From: Labyrinthula sp. Ha
Lineage: Eukaryota; Sar; Bigyra; Labyrinthulida; Labyrinthulaceae
Length of the DNA stretch: 64,000 nt
Direction of reading: 5' to 3'
Assembly (NCBI GenBank): GCA_015227615.1
Contig: JAALGZ010000052.1
Location: forward strand, 124,001 to 188,000
Of the stretch, positions 1-9,638 are shown piece by piece. Position 1 is the stretch's first letter; every line of letters starts with the position of its first letter. The notes beneath the pieces were generated by a model. It saw only the letters and a program-made list of their open reading frames with translations, was not told the DNA's origin and did no database searches. The position numbers and the translations under genes were made by a program.

Positions 1-11
1 ATGCTTCTAAA

Positions 12-1460
12 CTAGCCCTCGTCGCTTTCATCTTCACTTTCAGGCTCAGATTCACTGTCACTGTCACTATCACTCTCTTCCTCCTCAGATTTGGTTAGCT
101 TCATTTTCCTGAATGAGTACAACGCAGTTGGTATCAATACAAGCCCAGAGCTGGCAGCTACTATTACAACGCCCACTGGAAGATCACCATTTCCTGGTAG
201 ATCCGCAGCTGGACAGGCGTTGGATGGGACTTCATCACCAATAGTATACCTTGTGCATTCTTTGAAAAAAGTGAGTACCCCAGACTTATCTACAGCAAGC
301 AAGGCTGAGGAAACACTAAAAACGTTCTGTCGGAAATCTAAGTCTGATGTCAAGTTGCTTGCATAAAAAGTAACCTGTGAAGATCCATATCTTGCTCCAA
401 CTTCCCCTGACCTGGTGAAAGCAACATTTCCAACTGTGTCAATGGCAAATGGGGTTTGAGCAAATCCGGAATCCTCAATCTCCAACCTGGTTTGAGCTGA
501 ACCCTTCTCAAGCACCAAACTACGAGAATCATCAATAGTAAAAGTTCCATCAGATGTGACTACTGAAATAGATGCTTTCTCGACATTTTGAACAACAGCT
601 GCACTCCTAGAGAGTCCTGAAATTGTTCCATCGATAACCTTGAGCTCTTGCATCCAATTGGCTGAAAACATCTCTGTATCCAAACTTATAATTCTTGACT
701 GACCTTGATCAACTTCGTTTAATCCAAGAATAATTCTGCTTGAGCTGGTAACTAAAAGGCCTCCGCATGATCCACTCAGACCTAAAGACGAAACTACTCC
801 AGTAGAATCAATTTTCTTTAAAATCCTGTCTTCACACACAAAAACCTCATCCATCCCATTTATTATATGTTTCGAGGTAAATCCAACCTCAACCACTGAA
901 CTAACCACTCCAGCTCTAGAAACTTTAACCAAACTTCCACTTTCTCCATCGGTTCCCATTACTGAGTAATAGTTGTTTGCCAATTGTCCATTAGAACCAG
1001 CACTCAACTGGCTTAGATTCTCAGACATCTCTGTTGAAGAGAGCTCAAACTTCAGGTTTAATAGGTTGTCCAGAACAGCCATTCCAGTTTCACTAACAAT
1101 TAAAATGTCTTCAATGTTTGCTTTCACATCCAAAATTTCCCCTGAAGATTGAAACGTGGCAACTTCCTTAATTCCAGAGACAGTAGCTTGATATATTGAT
1201 AAGGTGTTCGAACAGGTTTGGATGAACTTGTTGGTCTTTGTGAACATCGGTTGTGGAATCGTAGGCAACGTTGGTTCGCAGGTTTGATGCGTGTACTTGG
1301 GAAAGAACGCCTTGATAGACGGGTCTCTTAGCGTAAAAGACCCCATGTAGTTCTGAAGAGGTGTGGTTGATCCAGCAGATGATGTACAATCATAATTGCA
1401 CCAACATAAAACTTGGGGAAGCAGCAAACTTAATATAAGAATTTCGAATACTGGCTTCAT
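12..1460 (-). CDS. Type I membrane protein with signal peptide and acidic cytoplasmic tail
   Basis: Single-exon gene of 482 residues, family not recognised. The N-terminus (MKPVFEILILSLLLPQVLCW) is a clear signal peptide. The ectodomain is rich in short beta-strand-like segments alternating with Gly/Ser/Asp turns (about residues 95-400), which suggests a beta-propeller or similar all-beta fold; this is inference from pattern only. A hydrophobic segment at about 428-448 is followed by basic residues (RKMK) and a 24-residue tail made almost only of Glu, Asp and Ser, so the protein should span the membrane once with an acidic, probably phosphorylated, cytoplasmic tail. Cysteines near the N-terminus and at about 400 and 415 may form disulfides. 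The stop is TAG. It is divergent from the G-alpha gene with 226 bp between the starts, so the two may share a promoter. A surface receptor or adhesion role is possible but not shown. Confidence 0.85.
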   Translation of the reverse strand: MKPVFEILILSLLLPQVLCWCNYDCTSSAGSTTPLQNYMGSFTLRDPSIKAFFPKYTHQTCEPTLPTIPQPMFTKTNKFIQTCSNTLSIYQATVSGIKEVATFQSSGEILDVKANIEDILIVSETGMAVLDNLLNLKFELSSTEMSENLSQLSAGSNGQLANNYYSVMGTDGESGSLVKVSRAGVVSSVVEVGFTSKHIINGMDEVFVCEDRILKKIDSTGVVSSLGLSGSCGGLLVTSSSRIILGLNEVDQGQSRIISLDTEMFSANWMQELKVIDGTISGLSRSAAVVQNVEKASISVVTSDGTFTIDDSRSLVLEKGSAQTRLEIEDSGFAQTPFAIDTVGNVAFTRSGEVGARYGSSQVTFYASNLTSDLDFRQNVFSVSSALLAVDKSGVLTFFKECTRYTIGDEVPSNACPAADLPGNGDLPVGVVIVAASSGLVLIPTALYSFRKMKLTKSEEEESDSDSDSESEPESEDESDEG

Positions 1461-1623
1461 TCTTACTTTTTTCTTTTACTTTTATACGCTTACTTGATAC
1501 ATGGGTTAAGTGTGAGTAACAGAATATAATAAGGGGTTTACCTCAAACATTATAGAGTAAACAATTTAGTTAACCTTGTCAGAAAGTTTCCGACAAGGCA
1601 TGAATACGGAAGAATGGGGTTCA

Positions 1624-1635
1624 TATTTTGGGCAA
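1624..1635 (+). promoter_or_regulatory. TATTTTGGGCAA promoter motif
   Basis: The 12-mer TATTTTGGGCAA lies 51 bp before the G-alpha start codon, in the 226-bp gap between two divergent genes. The same 12-mer occurs twice more in the window, both in the galactokinase/SpoVS divergent promoter. A function as a transcription factor site or core element is inferred from this placement only. Confidence 0.4.
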
Positions 1636-1686
1636 ATTTTCATTCTGTTCTATTGTTGAGTTCGTTATGAACTGGTAAAACTAGAA

Positions 1687-2802
1687 ATGGGAGCAATTCT
1701 GGGCACAAAGAATGAGGAACATGATGCTGTAGAAAAACAGCTTGCTGCCGCCTATAAAGAAGAAGTAGCAAAGGTTAAAATTCTACTCTTAGGTGCAGGA
1801 AATGCGGGAAAAAGCACCATTTTGAAGCAATTTAAAGTTTTGCACACTGAGGAAAAACTTGGAGATGCAGCAAAATTCAAGCCGATTGTGTCAAGTAACA
1901 TCTACACCGCAATGACGCAGCTGATTGAGGACATGCAAAATCTCCAGAGCTTGAAACATATAATTTCTAAAGATTTGATACAAACTGTGACGAATTTAAA
2001 GGCTTTTGTTTCAGAGGGAAATGCGACAACAGGTGATGTCATTTGGCACCATTGTCCAAACTCGGGTACACTAGTGCTAGACAGACTAAAGGAAGTATTC
2101 TGGGCAGATGTAACGCAAGAAGTATTAACAGAACGCTTTAGTGAGCTCAATCGCTTTGAGATTCCAGTTCAGTACTTCTTTCGTGAAGAAAACTACAACA
2201 GAATCAAGCAAGAAGATTACATTCCTACAGAGGAAGACTACCTAAACTGCAGAGTGCGAACAACAGGGATTGTTTCAATTAATTTTACACTTGATCGGAG
2301 TAAGTGTACTTTAATTGACGTAGGAGGACAGAGAACAGAGAGGAAGAAATGGATTTCACATTTTGACAACGTAACTGCTGTGTTGTTCCTTGTGTCGCTG
2401 GCTGATTATGATAGAACTCTACTTGAAGATGGAAAAACCAATAGAATGCAAGAGGCTTTATCAGTTTTCAAAGAAATTGTTGAAGGACCATATTTCTGTG
2501 ATATTAACATGATATTATTCCTAAATAAGAAAGACCTTTTCAAGGAGAAAATGGCCAGCACACGAAGTAAGGATTTGAGTACGTGTTTTCATGATTGGCC
2601 AGGAGGGAAAGATTATAAAAACGCGGTAAAGTTCATTTCTGACAAATTCCAAAAAATTTATTATGAAAATAGAGACCCTGAAAAAATGCAGCTCTACGTT
2701 TATACCACGCAGGCAACGAACTCTGCCAATGTTAAAGCTGTTGTAGACACATGCAAAAGTATCTTGTTAAAATCAAGCCTTCGAGAGACAGGTTTTATGT
2801 AG
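1687..2802 (+). CDS. Heterotrimeric G-protein alpha subunit
   Basis: Intronless gene of 371 residues, normal length for a G-alpha. It binds and hydrolyses GTP and relays signals from membrane receptors. Visible motifs: P-loop GAGNAGKST (36-44), switch I RVRTTGI (189-195) with the catalytic Arg189 and Thr192, switch II DVGGQRTERKKW (211-222) with catalytic Gln215, NKKD (280-283), and TQAT (341-344) where most family members have TCAT. Gly2 is present, so N-myristoylation is plausible, but the usual N-terminal cysteine for palmitoylation is missing (MGAILG). The P-loop differs from the usual GAGESGKST: Glu is replaced by Asn39 and Ser by Ala40. The C-terminus (RETGFM) lacks the cysteine of the Gi class. 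Its partners (beta, gamma, receptors) are not in the window. The adenylyl cyclase at 49.5-52.9 kb is of the soluble type, which is not classically G-protein controlled. Confidence 0.97.
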   Translation: MGAILGTKNEEHDAVEKQLAAAYKEEVAKVKILLLGAGNAGKSTILKQFKVLHTEEKLGDAAKFKPIVSSNIYTAMTQLIEDMQNLQSLKHIISKDLIQTVTNLKAFVSEGNATTGDVIWHHCPNSGTLVLDRLKEVFWADVTQEVLTERFSELNRFEIPVQYFFREENYNRIKQEDYIPTEEDYLNCRVRTTGIVSINFTLDRSKCTLIDVGGQRTERKKWISHFDNVTAVLFLVSLADYDRTLLEDGKTNRMQEALSVFKEIVEGPYFCDINMILFLNKKDLFKEKMASTRSKDLSTCFHDWPGGKDYKNAVKFISDKFQKIYYENRDPEKMQLYVYTTQATNSANVKAVVDTCKSILLKSSLRETGFM

Positions 2803-5450
2803 CTTAATATCCTTAGATTATGCAGGTAAACGCTTTTCTGCTCTCTTAAGTGTTTTCCTCTTTAGCATATCTACATGGAATCACAGTCCTTAATGGAATT
2901 ATTATTAAGTCTATCAGAGTTCTATACATTTTAATACTTAGAAGCAGAATATTTCTCTCTGAGAAAACCACTGTCTAGTAGTAAACACAATTTTATACAT
3001 CAAATTTCAATCAAAATAGATACAAAAGAATAATACATTCCCCACTTTGTTTCTATAATTCTCGCTCTTTGCAGAATTCCCTTAGTTTCCTGGATAGGCC
3101 TGGGTTGTTAATACGAATGCGTTGTGTTGTTTATTGAATTTCATGAGCCACACAGATTCTTTATTGCTAATTCATAACTAAGTCGAACTATTCAATGAGG
3201 TCTACAAGATCAAAAAGTGCAAATGCAATGTGTATATCCACTCGCTATAGTTTATAGCGGCTATATAATTTCCATAAATAATACTAAAAATGTTGAATGC
3301 ATGGATGGATAAAGTAGCGAGATATATCAGGACATAACTATGAGGACATCAACTTAGGTAACTAAATTTGCAGAACTATCCTCAAGTTTGACGAAGCTGG
3401 CAAATAATTTAAAAGATAATAACAATATAATAATCTGCAAGAAGTGCATCTTCTGCGTAAGATCAAAGAATAAAGATTGCTATCCCCGATCTTCATTTAT
3501 TAAAGAATTTAAAATAGTTACCCTTCTTGAATATACAAGACCGCACGCTTATTTATTATGTCTATTTCTCTATTGAGAAGGCACAACTAAACCTTCCCAA
3601 ATCGTGGTATGAGATATGGTAAGTACATCTTATCAGATAACCAAAACATTAAAACACGGTAAATGCATTTAGTAATACAAATATGCAGCTCTTGTAAAAT
3701 ATGGGTTTTTATGTGTCTTCAGGATGAAGAGTTGAACCCTTTCTTTTTTTCAGAGCGTTATATAGAGTTTTGCTTGCGCACAAATAAAAAATTTGATGCT
3801 AGGTAAATAGATAGAATATGCCCATAATATGGTTTTTGCCACTAGCTCCTGTCAATAGAATAGAAAAAGCAGTTTTTATAGCGTGGGTAAAACTGAAATA
3901 CCAGAGTAAGAAGCCAATTGCATGCAAGAAACTACATGTTGCTGATATTGAACATAGGCGCCAATGGTGTCTTATACACACGACCTATAGCATAAAATTT
4001 TCATCTAACTATCTTGGTAGAATAAAAACGTAGCATCTTAAAGCAAATCTCACTTTATTTTATGTATTAAAGTTTATTATCGCAGACTTAAGAGCTCTAT
4101 ATAGCACATTTAGAACGTTAAGTCATGATTTCATATCGTCAAATATAATACGAATGTAATTACTTAGAGTAGTAAAGTTAAGTATAAGTTTACTAATCTC
4201 TATTTCTCTAGATTACATAAGTTGGAAAACAGACATAAATATATAATCTATCCCTTTACAGTTTACAGCAATTATAAGGCGTAAGTTCCGAACAACATAG
4301 TTGGCACGTGCTGATGAAGAGATTGCAAACCTATTTTGCGAAAAGCTCGCAGCCAATACCTTTAGAATACATAAAACATCTATAAGAAAAAAATTGCCTA
4401 TTTATCTAGGATAACGGCAATAAGATTTGTCCAGTACGATCTCCAACCAATTATCTTTTTTCTCAGTATAGATGAGTAATAGATCGGCCTATAGTTGTTG
4501 TCCACTTAGCCCTTGTTCAATATTCTTTATGCTCACAGAATATTTTCAAGGCTAATTCCATTTGTTACATCTCTATAGCTGGTAGAAAATTACATTTGGA
4601 ATTGGTAGTGATTCCTTTTGTCGAATAAGTGAACCCATGTCGGGTCTTGAAAGATAATAAATGTTCGACAGCCGAGCCTGTGGTGAACTTATTTCTTTTA
4701 GTCTTAATATTAACATGGCACATCTATTTGTACTGCCTCAATAGAACGATGTTGTTTCCCATTGTTGTGGGTATGATATAGCGCAACATGGTAGCCTTTC
4801 TCATTGTTTGGTTCAGTTACCCACTCTTGGAAGGATAAGTCAAGCTGAAGTAGACAGATGTTGAAAAGGAGTTGATATATAAAAGGATAATTTCATAGTA
4901 TAAATAGTACCCATTGAAGAAAGTTTCCGTGGATAAATACTGGATGAAGTGTAACACTAAGTAACTCTGAAATTACTTACTGCCACTGGCCATACAACCT
5001 TTTTCGGTGAGAGCAGCCATAAGTCCATCTATTAAAACGAAATGAAGATATTTTTCAAGTATATAAAGTTACCTCAGGTTTCTATAGCATAATACAATAT
5101 TAACTGTAAACTACATATGGGCTAATGATGCAGGAACTAGTGTATATTTCTATCAGCTCTAAGAAATTTGCCTCCCCTTCAGTTACAGCTATAAGGTTCC
5201 ACCATTTCGGAGCATGGGGTAAACTGCTACACCAGGAATACTATATAGTGCTATCACTTGAAGATTAATTAGCAAGCTAATACTTTTACAATTTATCTCT
5301 ATCATTATGTCATTTACAGGATAGCATGAATATCTATACATAATATATTTTCAAACTATATGGCCATATGGCCCAATCCACTGCTTTTTCTATTTTTATA
5401 TTGTATCCACAGAAAGAACAAAACTAACCAAACAAACATAACAGTTTATC
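2803..5450. other. Gene desert, 2.6 kb
   Basis: No convincing coding region. The longest open frames are 60-71 codons (near 3388-3576 and 3799-4033), are dominated by I/K/N/Y/F/L, overlap on opposite strands and show no motif. I saw no tRNA-like B box or long repeat. A TATATAAAAGGA stretch near 4867 looks like a TATA box, but I see no gene after it. The last 90 bp form the 5' flank of the PUF-like gene. Confidence 0.6.
5362..5373. promoter_or_regulatory. GGCCATATGGCC palindrome upstream of PUF-like gene
   Basis: This is a perfect 12-bp palindrome, 77 bp before the start codon at 5451. The identical 12-mer recurs at 57680-57691 inside an inverted-repeat element, and a one-base variant (GGCCATGTGGCC) lies at 61797-61808, 44 bp upstream of the ankyrin gene start. 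Eight of its twelve bases are G/C, which is unusual in this AT-rich DNA. A role as a dimeric protein site is inference. Confidence 0.3.
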
Positions 5451-7994
5451 ATGATAAGGTTTCCGTTAAATAGAACTATCAGATTTATTCCAAATCTTCA
5501 AAGATCAATTTCATTATCCTCAAAAACTCTAAAACCATGCAATTCAATGCCTAAAGTTGCTATTAAGTCGTTTCAAGCTCTCCCATCCTTTACTTTTACC
5601 ACAATATCCGAACAAACAGCTGACTTTTCAACCACAAGTTCTACTATTGAACACATGCCACAAATTTACCAAGAAACTAGAATGGAGCAACGAGATTACA
5701 TTACTGGAGATCTCAAAGCCGTTTACAACGCAATGGTACAAACAAATTACTATGACAAAGTGTTCGAGGCCTTAGGTGTGGAAAACAAAACAGATTTCTA
5801 CCAGAAATTCTCATCAGCATTTTCATCAGTTGATTCAACTGCTAAGTTTCATTTCTGGGACTGTTTGTTGGATCATATGGTCTATGCGTATAACCCTAAA
5901 TTTCATTGTACTAATATTGTCCACAAGTTTGTAGAAAGTGCAGGAGATTTGGTAGATGGCAAAAACCCGGAGGATTTGGAGATATTTTTCAAAGCCCTTG
6001 AAAGGCATGTTTATGATCTTGCAGTTCATAGAAAAACAGTTTCTGTATTTGAGAAAACTATGGAGAGCAAATATGTGGTTGATGGGCCCATTGACAGGTT
6101 TATTGACATTGTAGAAGCCGGACTACAGGAGAATGCTCAAAAGTTTTTAAGAAGTTTTTTACAAACAGAAAGAGGGAATGTAGCTTTGAAAGCAAGTTTC
6201 TTGCATGGCAGTGATGAAGCTAAAGCAAGGATTATTAACATCGTAAAAGAGCACCTGATTTCCTTCTTGAAAGAGACAAAGAGTGAGTCACTGTTTCGAG
6301 CTTTTTTCGAAGCAGAGTTAACTGGATCCTTGGCTGAATCTAGGGATGCCATAGTTGAAGGCATGACGAAAGATGTTGCGGAATATGCGTTCTCTATAAA
6401 TGGTAGGAATGTGGTTAATGCTCTGGTTGACTTCTTAGACCAGAAGCATGTTGATGCCTTTGTGAACGGTTTAGATACAGCTAATATAGTTACTTTAACC
6501 AACAGATATTACGGAACCGAAATTTTGAAGAATATTGCTAGCTCAAAACGAGTAGGGCAGGAAGCATTACAAAACTTCTTGTCAAAATTTGAGAATGATA
6601 AGGTATTGCAAAAAATGCTTGATCTTGAATTACGAACCGGAGTTTTAGGTGTCTTAATTGACGTTGTAGAAAGATTGAAAGATTCTGATCAACAGGAGGT
6701 TTATGATAAAATAGTCGATGCGATCAATAAGGATGACGATAAAATATACGGTTTAATGAGGAACCAAGCTGGCGCTGTTCTCCTTGTTAGAATCTTGAAG
6801 AATCATCCATCTGCAAATGATTCATTTCAAACGCAAACGAACGATGATGCTCACGCTGAGCTCATGGAAAAAATAATGAAATTCGGAGATCGAACAGATG
6901 TTGCGAAATCAGATGTTGAAGCTCTTGATTTTTTCTATACTACTGTGGTTCAGATGTTTCCTGACAAAAAAGAAGAAGTTCTTGCGCTAAAAGTTGCACC
7001 AGAGCTTCCTAGACTTTCTAGTGAAAACTTTGAATCTGACGAGAATGGAGAAACTGATGAGCAATGGCAATTTTTTATGTCTAAAGCACACCAATTGCCA
7101 CATCTTATTTCAAACCAGAAGGCTAGTATTCTGCTAGAGCAACTGCTTGATAAAATAGATGATTCCCAGGCTCAAACCCTTGGAAACAAAATTATTGAAC
7201 TTGATCTTGTTAAGGATTTGTTGAGCAACAGAAATGGCGCTTTTCTTTTATTGAGATACTTGAAGCGAGCATCATCCCAGCAACGAACATCAATTCTGAA
7301 CTCATCAATTAAAGCATTTGACAAGGTATTTGCAGAAAATCGAAAGTCTGAACTGGAGAAAGGTAAAGGGAGCATTGCAGGAAGTCTATGGTTTTACGAA
7401 GAGCTTGTAAAAGAAGAACCAAGGTTTATTACGTGGAATGTTGATAAAAGTGCCAAACAAGACCTTGTTGCAAAAGTGGTAGAGCACTATCATGACTTGA
7501 TAAGAATGCGTGAAGGTGCGTTTGTCGCTCAATGGGCTCTTCATGTTAGTAACATTAAACAGCTGGATAAAGTATCTATCCTCAGTAAAATTCTTGAGGA
7601 AAATAAAGTAGCTAATCTGTTGCAAGGAAGATACCCATACGGTGCGTATGTCATCGACTCTTGCGTAAAACCAACTGATGATATCAAATCCCAGGAGGAA
7701 AGAGAGAAAGCTTATTTGACGAACCTGCTATACCTTGGCAAGGAACTGCACGCAATAACGAAACAAGTAGAGCAAAATCACTATGGAGAGGAAGACTCAA
7801 AAGTCTTTCAAAGAGTGAAGATGATCTTAAATGATCTCGGATATTTCAACCCAAGAGAAATTTCAGATGAAATTGTTTCATTTTTTGAAGAAGATCTAAA
7901 GAACAACAAGGAAAAGGCTAGAGAGGCAGTTGCAGTCATTGCCGAGAACTGTACGGATGAAAAGCATGATTTTCTTAAGGACTACAACCTTTAG
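5451..7994 (+). CDS. PUF-like helical-repeat protein, probably mitochondrial
   Basis: Single-exon gene of 847 residues. The first 53 residues contain many Arg, Lys, Ser and Thr and no Asp or Glu (MIRFPLNRTIRF...), as in a mitochondrial presequence. The rest is alpha-helical with recurring short motifs like helix 2 of Pumilio repeats: CTNIVHKFVE (~152), NGRNVVNALVDFL (~317), YYGTEILKNIA (~350), NQAGAVLLVRIL (~438), NRNGAFLLLRYL (~593), MREGAFVAQWAL (~685) and YPYGAYVIDSCV (~727). Spacing in the middle is about 34-45 residues, near the 36 of PUF repeats. PUF proteins bind single-stranded RNA, so RNA binding in the mitochondrion is the likely role, but the usual base-reading side chains are not clear. 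A general armadillo/HEAT-type scaffold is the alternative. It converges on galactokinase with 114 bp between the stops. Start chosen as the first ATG that gives the presequence. Confidence 0.7.
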   Translation: MIRFPLNRTIRFIPNLQRSISLSSKTLKPCNSMPKVAIKSFQALPSFTFTTISEQTADFSTTSSTIEHMPQIYQETRMEQRDYITGDLKAVYNAMVQTNYYDKVFEALGVENKTDFYQKFSSAFSSVDSTAKFHFWDCLLDHMVYAYNPKFHCTNIVHKFVESAGDLVDGKNPEDLEIFFKALERHVYDLAVHRKTVSVFEKTMESKYVVDGPIDRFIDIVEAGLQENAQKFLRSFLQTERGNVALKASFLHGSDEAKARIINIVKEHLISFLKETKSESLFRAFFEAELTGSLAESRDAIVEGMTKDVAEYAFSINGRNVVNALVDFLDQKHVDAFVNGLDTANIVTLTNRYYGTEILKNIASSKRVGQEALQNFLSKFENDKVLQKMLDLELRTGVLGVLIDVVERLKDSDQQEVYDKIVDAINKDDDKIYGLMRNQAGAVLLVRILKNHPSANDSFQTQTNDDAHAELMEKIMKFGDRTDVAKSDVEALDFFYTTVVQMFPDKKEEVLALKVAPELPRLSSENFESDENGETDEQWQFFMSKAHQLPHLISNQKASILLEQLLDKIDDSQAQTLGNKIIELDLVKDLLSNRNGAFLLLRYLKRASSQQRTSILNSSIKAFDKVFAENRKSELEKGKGSIAGSLWFYEELVKEEPRFITWNVDKSAKQDLVAKVVEHYHDLIRMREGAFVAQWALHVSNIKQLDKVSILSKILEENKVANLLQGRYPYGAYVIDSCVKPTDDIKSQEEREKAYLTNLLYLGKELHAITKQVEQNHYGEEDSKVFQRVKMILNDLGYFNPREISDEIVSFFEEDLKNNKEKAREAVAVIAENCTDEKHDFLKDYNL

Positions 7995-8108
7995 GGTCCT
8001 TCCTTTATGCTTTTTTTTTTTGCGGATAGACTGTTGCTAGGTGGTCATATCAAGGTAGATATCTGTTCAGCAATTTCCCTCTAAGCTTAAATAGTGTGAT
8101 CTTAAACT

Positions 8109-9427
8109 TTATTCTAAGGACCTTGATCCGTCGCACGCTGGTGTCACAATCACAGAACAGTCTTTCCCGGTTGCTTTCTTGTATTCTTCTACGACAAACG
8201 TTTTGACTTTCTCAATCTCCTTTTTCTCTACTAAACTTACAGTACATCCACCAAATCCCCCACCTGTCATTCTACTACCAAGCACTCCGGGTTGCTTCCT
8301 TGCAATAGCAACCAATAAATCCAACTCCTCTGTACTTACTTCATATAATTTACTCAAACTGTCATGGCTGTCGTACATGGCCTTTCCCAGCCCAACAAAA
8401 TTACCTTCTTTGAGACACTTCCTTGCAATTTCTACCCTTTCATTTTCTCCTACGACATGTACACACCTTTTCTTTACAGTCTCAATTTCTTGCTGAGAGA
8501 GCTTCATAACCTCTTCAATGCTTTCAGTTTTATTTGCTCCAAACTTTGTTTCTATAAGAGACAATGTCGCAGATCTTAAGGAGTCAACATTCAAGATTTT
8601 GCACCCTAGTGCACATTGATCAACCCTCTCTTTATATTCACCGCCTGTTAGCTCATGCGGTGCATTTGAATTTACGATTAAGAAAGCATAATCAGCTTCA
8701 CTAGGCAACGGTACATGTTCAAACGATTTGTCTTTACAGTCAAGAAAAAGCGCATGGTCCTTTTTCCCCAGTGCGACGATCGTTTGATCCATGATGCCTA
8801 AACTTAAAAAAAACACAGGCTGAATTACCACAGGGTACATGGGCAAAGTTGTGTTCAGATTCTACACCTCTTAAAGCTTTTGTAACTCCATCTACACGTT
8901 TGATTCCATAAAGCGTCTCTAAGAATGTTGCGGTAGCAATCTCTAAACTTGCAGAACTGCTTAATCCACCACCCAAGGGTACAGTAGAGAAAACTGCAGC
9001 CTGAAAAGAGATCTCCTTTGAGCCAGTAGCCTAACATTGAGCAAAAAACATAAAAAAATACTTTTTCAATGTCGTCTAAGTAGTAGTAAATTACTCCCTG
9101 AACGTACTTGAACCATTTCTCTTCACCTGACTTAAGAGTTCCATTAATAGAGAATTCTTCAACTTGATCGGGTTTTAAAGCAGAAACCAGATATGTAGGT
9201 TGCGTTGCTTCGATACTTTTCCTCCCAACGAAAACAGTTGTATTCTTAATTGCAAAAGGCATTACGAATCCGTCGTTATAATCCGTGTGTTCGCCAATTA
9301 GATTCACACGACCAGGTGCGCAGACAACAATTGTCGAGTCCAATGAACCAAAAGTAGCTAAAAAAAGTTTTTTAGCTTGTTCTACCGCGTAATTCAGCTC
9401 TTCTTCAGGTGTTCTTTGCTCTTCCAT
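8109..9427 (-). CDS. GALK: Galactokinase
   Basis: Three exons (9427-9062, 9030-8829, 8797-8109) give 418 residues. It phosphorylates D-galactose with ATP to galactose-1-phosphate, the first committed step of the Leloir pathway, in the cytosol. The galactokinase signature [15 protein letters not shown] is at 39-53, with Arg40 at the catalytic arginine position. The GHMP ATP-binding motif [11 protein letters not shown] is at 140-150 and PCGIMDQ is at about 188-194 with catalytic Asp193. The third GHMP motif ([16 protein letters not shown]) is near the C-terminus. Both introns are 31 nt (9031-9061, phase 0; 8798-8828, phase 1) with GTA...TAG ends. Splicing restores exactly the PLGGGLSSS and PCGIMDQ motifs; unspliced frames hit stops, so the introns are secure. 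The start at 9427 is 211 bp from the divergent SpoVS gene. Confidence 0.97.
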
Positions 9428-9475
9428 TTTTTATCTTTCTATCTTTTTATATTCCGTAATAGCAAATGCAACAAC

Positions 9476-9504
9476 TATTTTGGGCAATCAAATATTTTGG
9501 GCAA
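9476..9504 (+). promoter_or_regulatory. Paired TATTTTGGGCAA motifs in a divergent promoter
   Basis: Two exact copies of TATTTTGGGCAA (9476-9487 and 9493-9504) repeat with a 17-bp period between the galactokinase start (9427) and the SpoVS-protein start (9639). The same 12-mer stands upstream of G-alpha at 1624. I found no other exact copy in the window by eye. Shared regulation of these divergent genes is an inference. Confidence 0.45.
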
Positions 9505-9638
9505 TTAATATCTTGATATTGAATTTCAAACCAAACACTGAATAATTACAAGAATCAGAATTGAAGTCAAATTCGCAAAGAACAACGTCATCCTCCAACA
9601 TCCCCTTCTCATAAAAACAACTTCTTGAATTCTCAATC

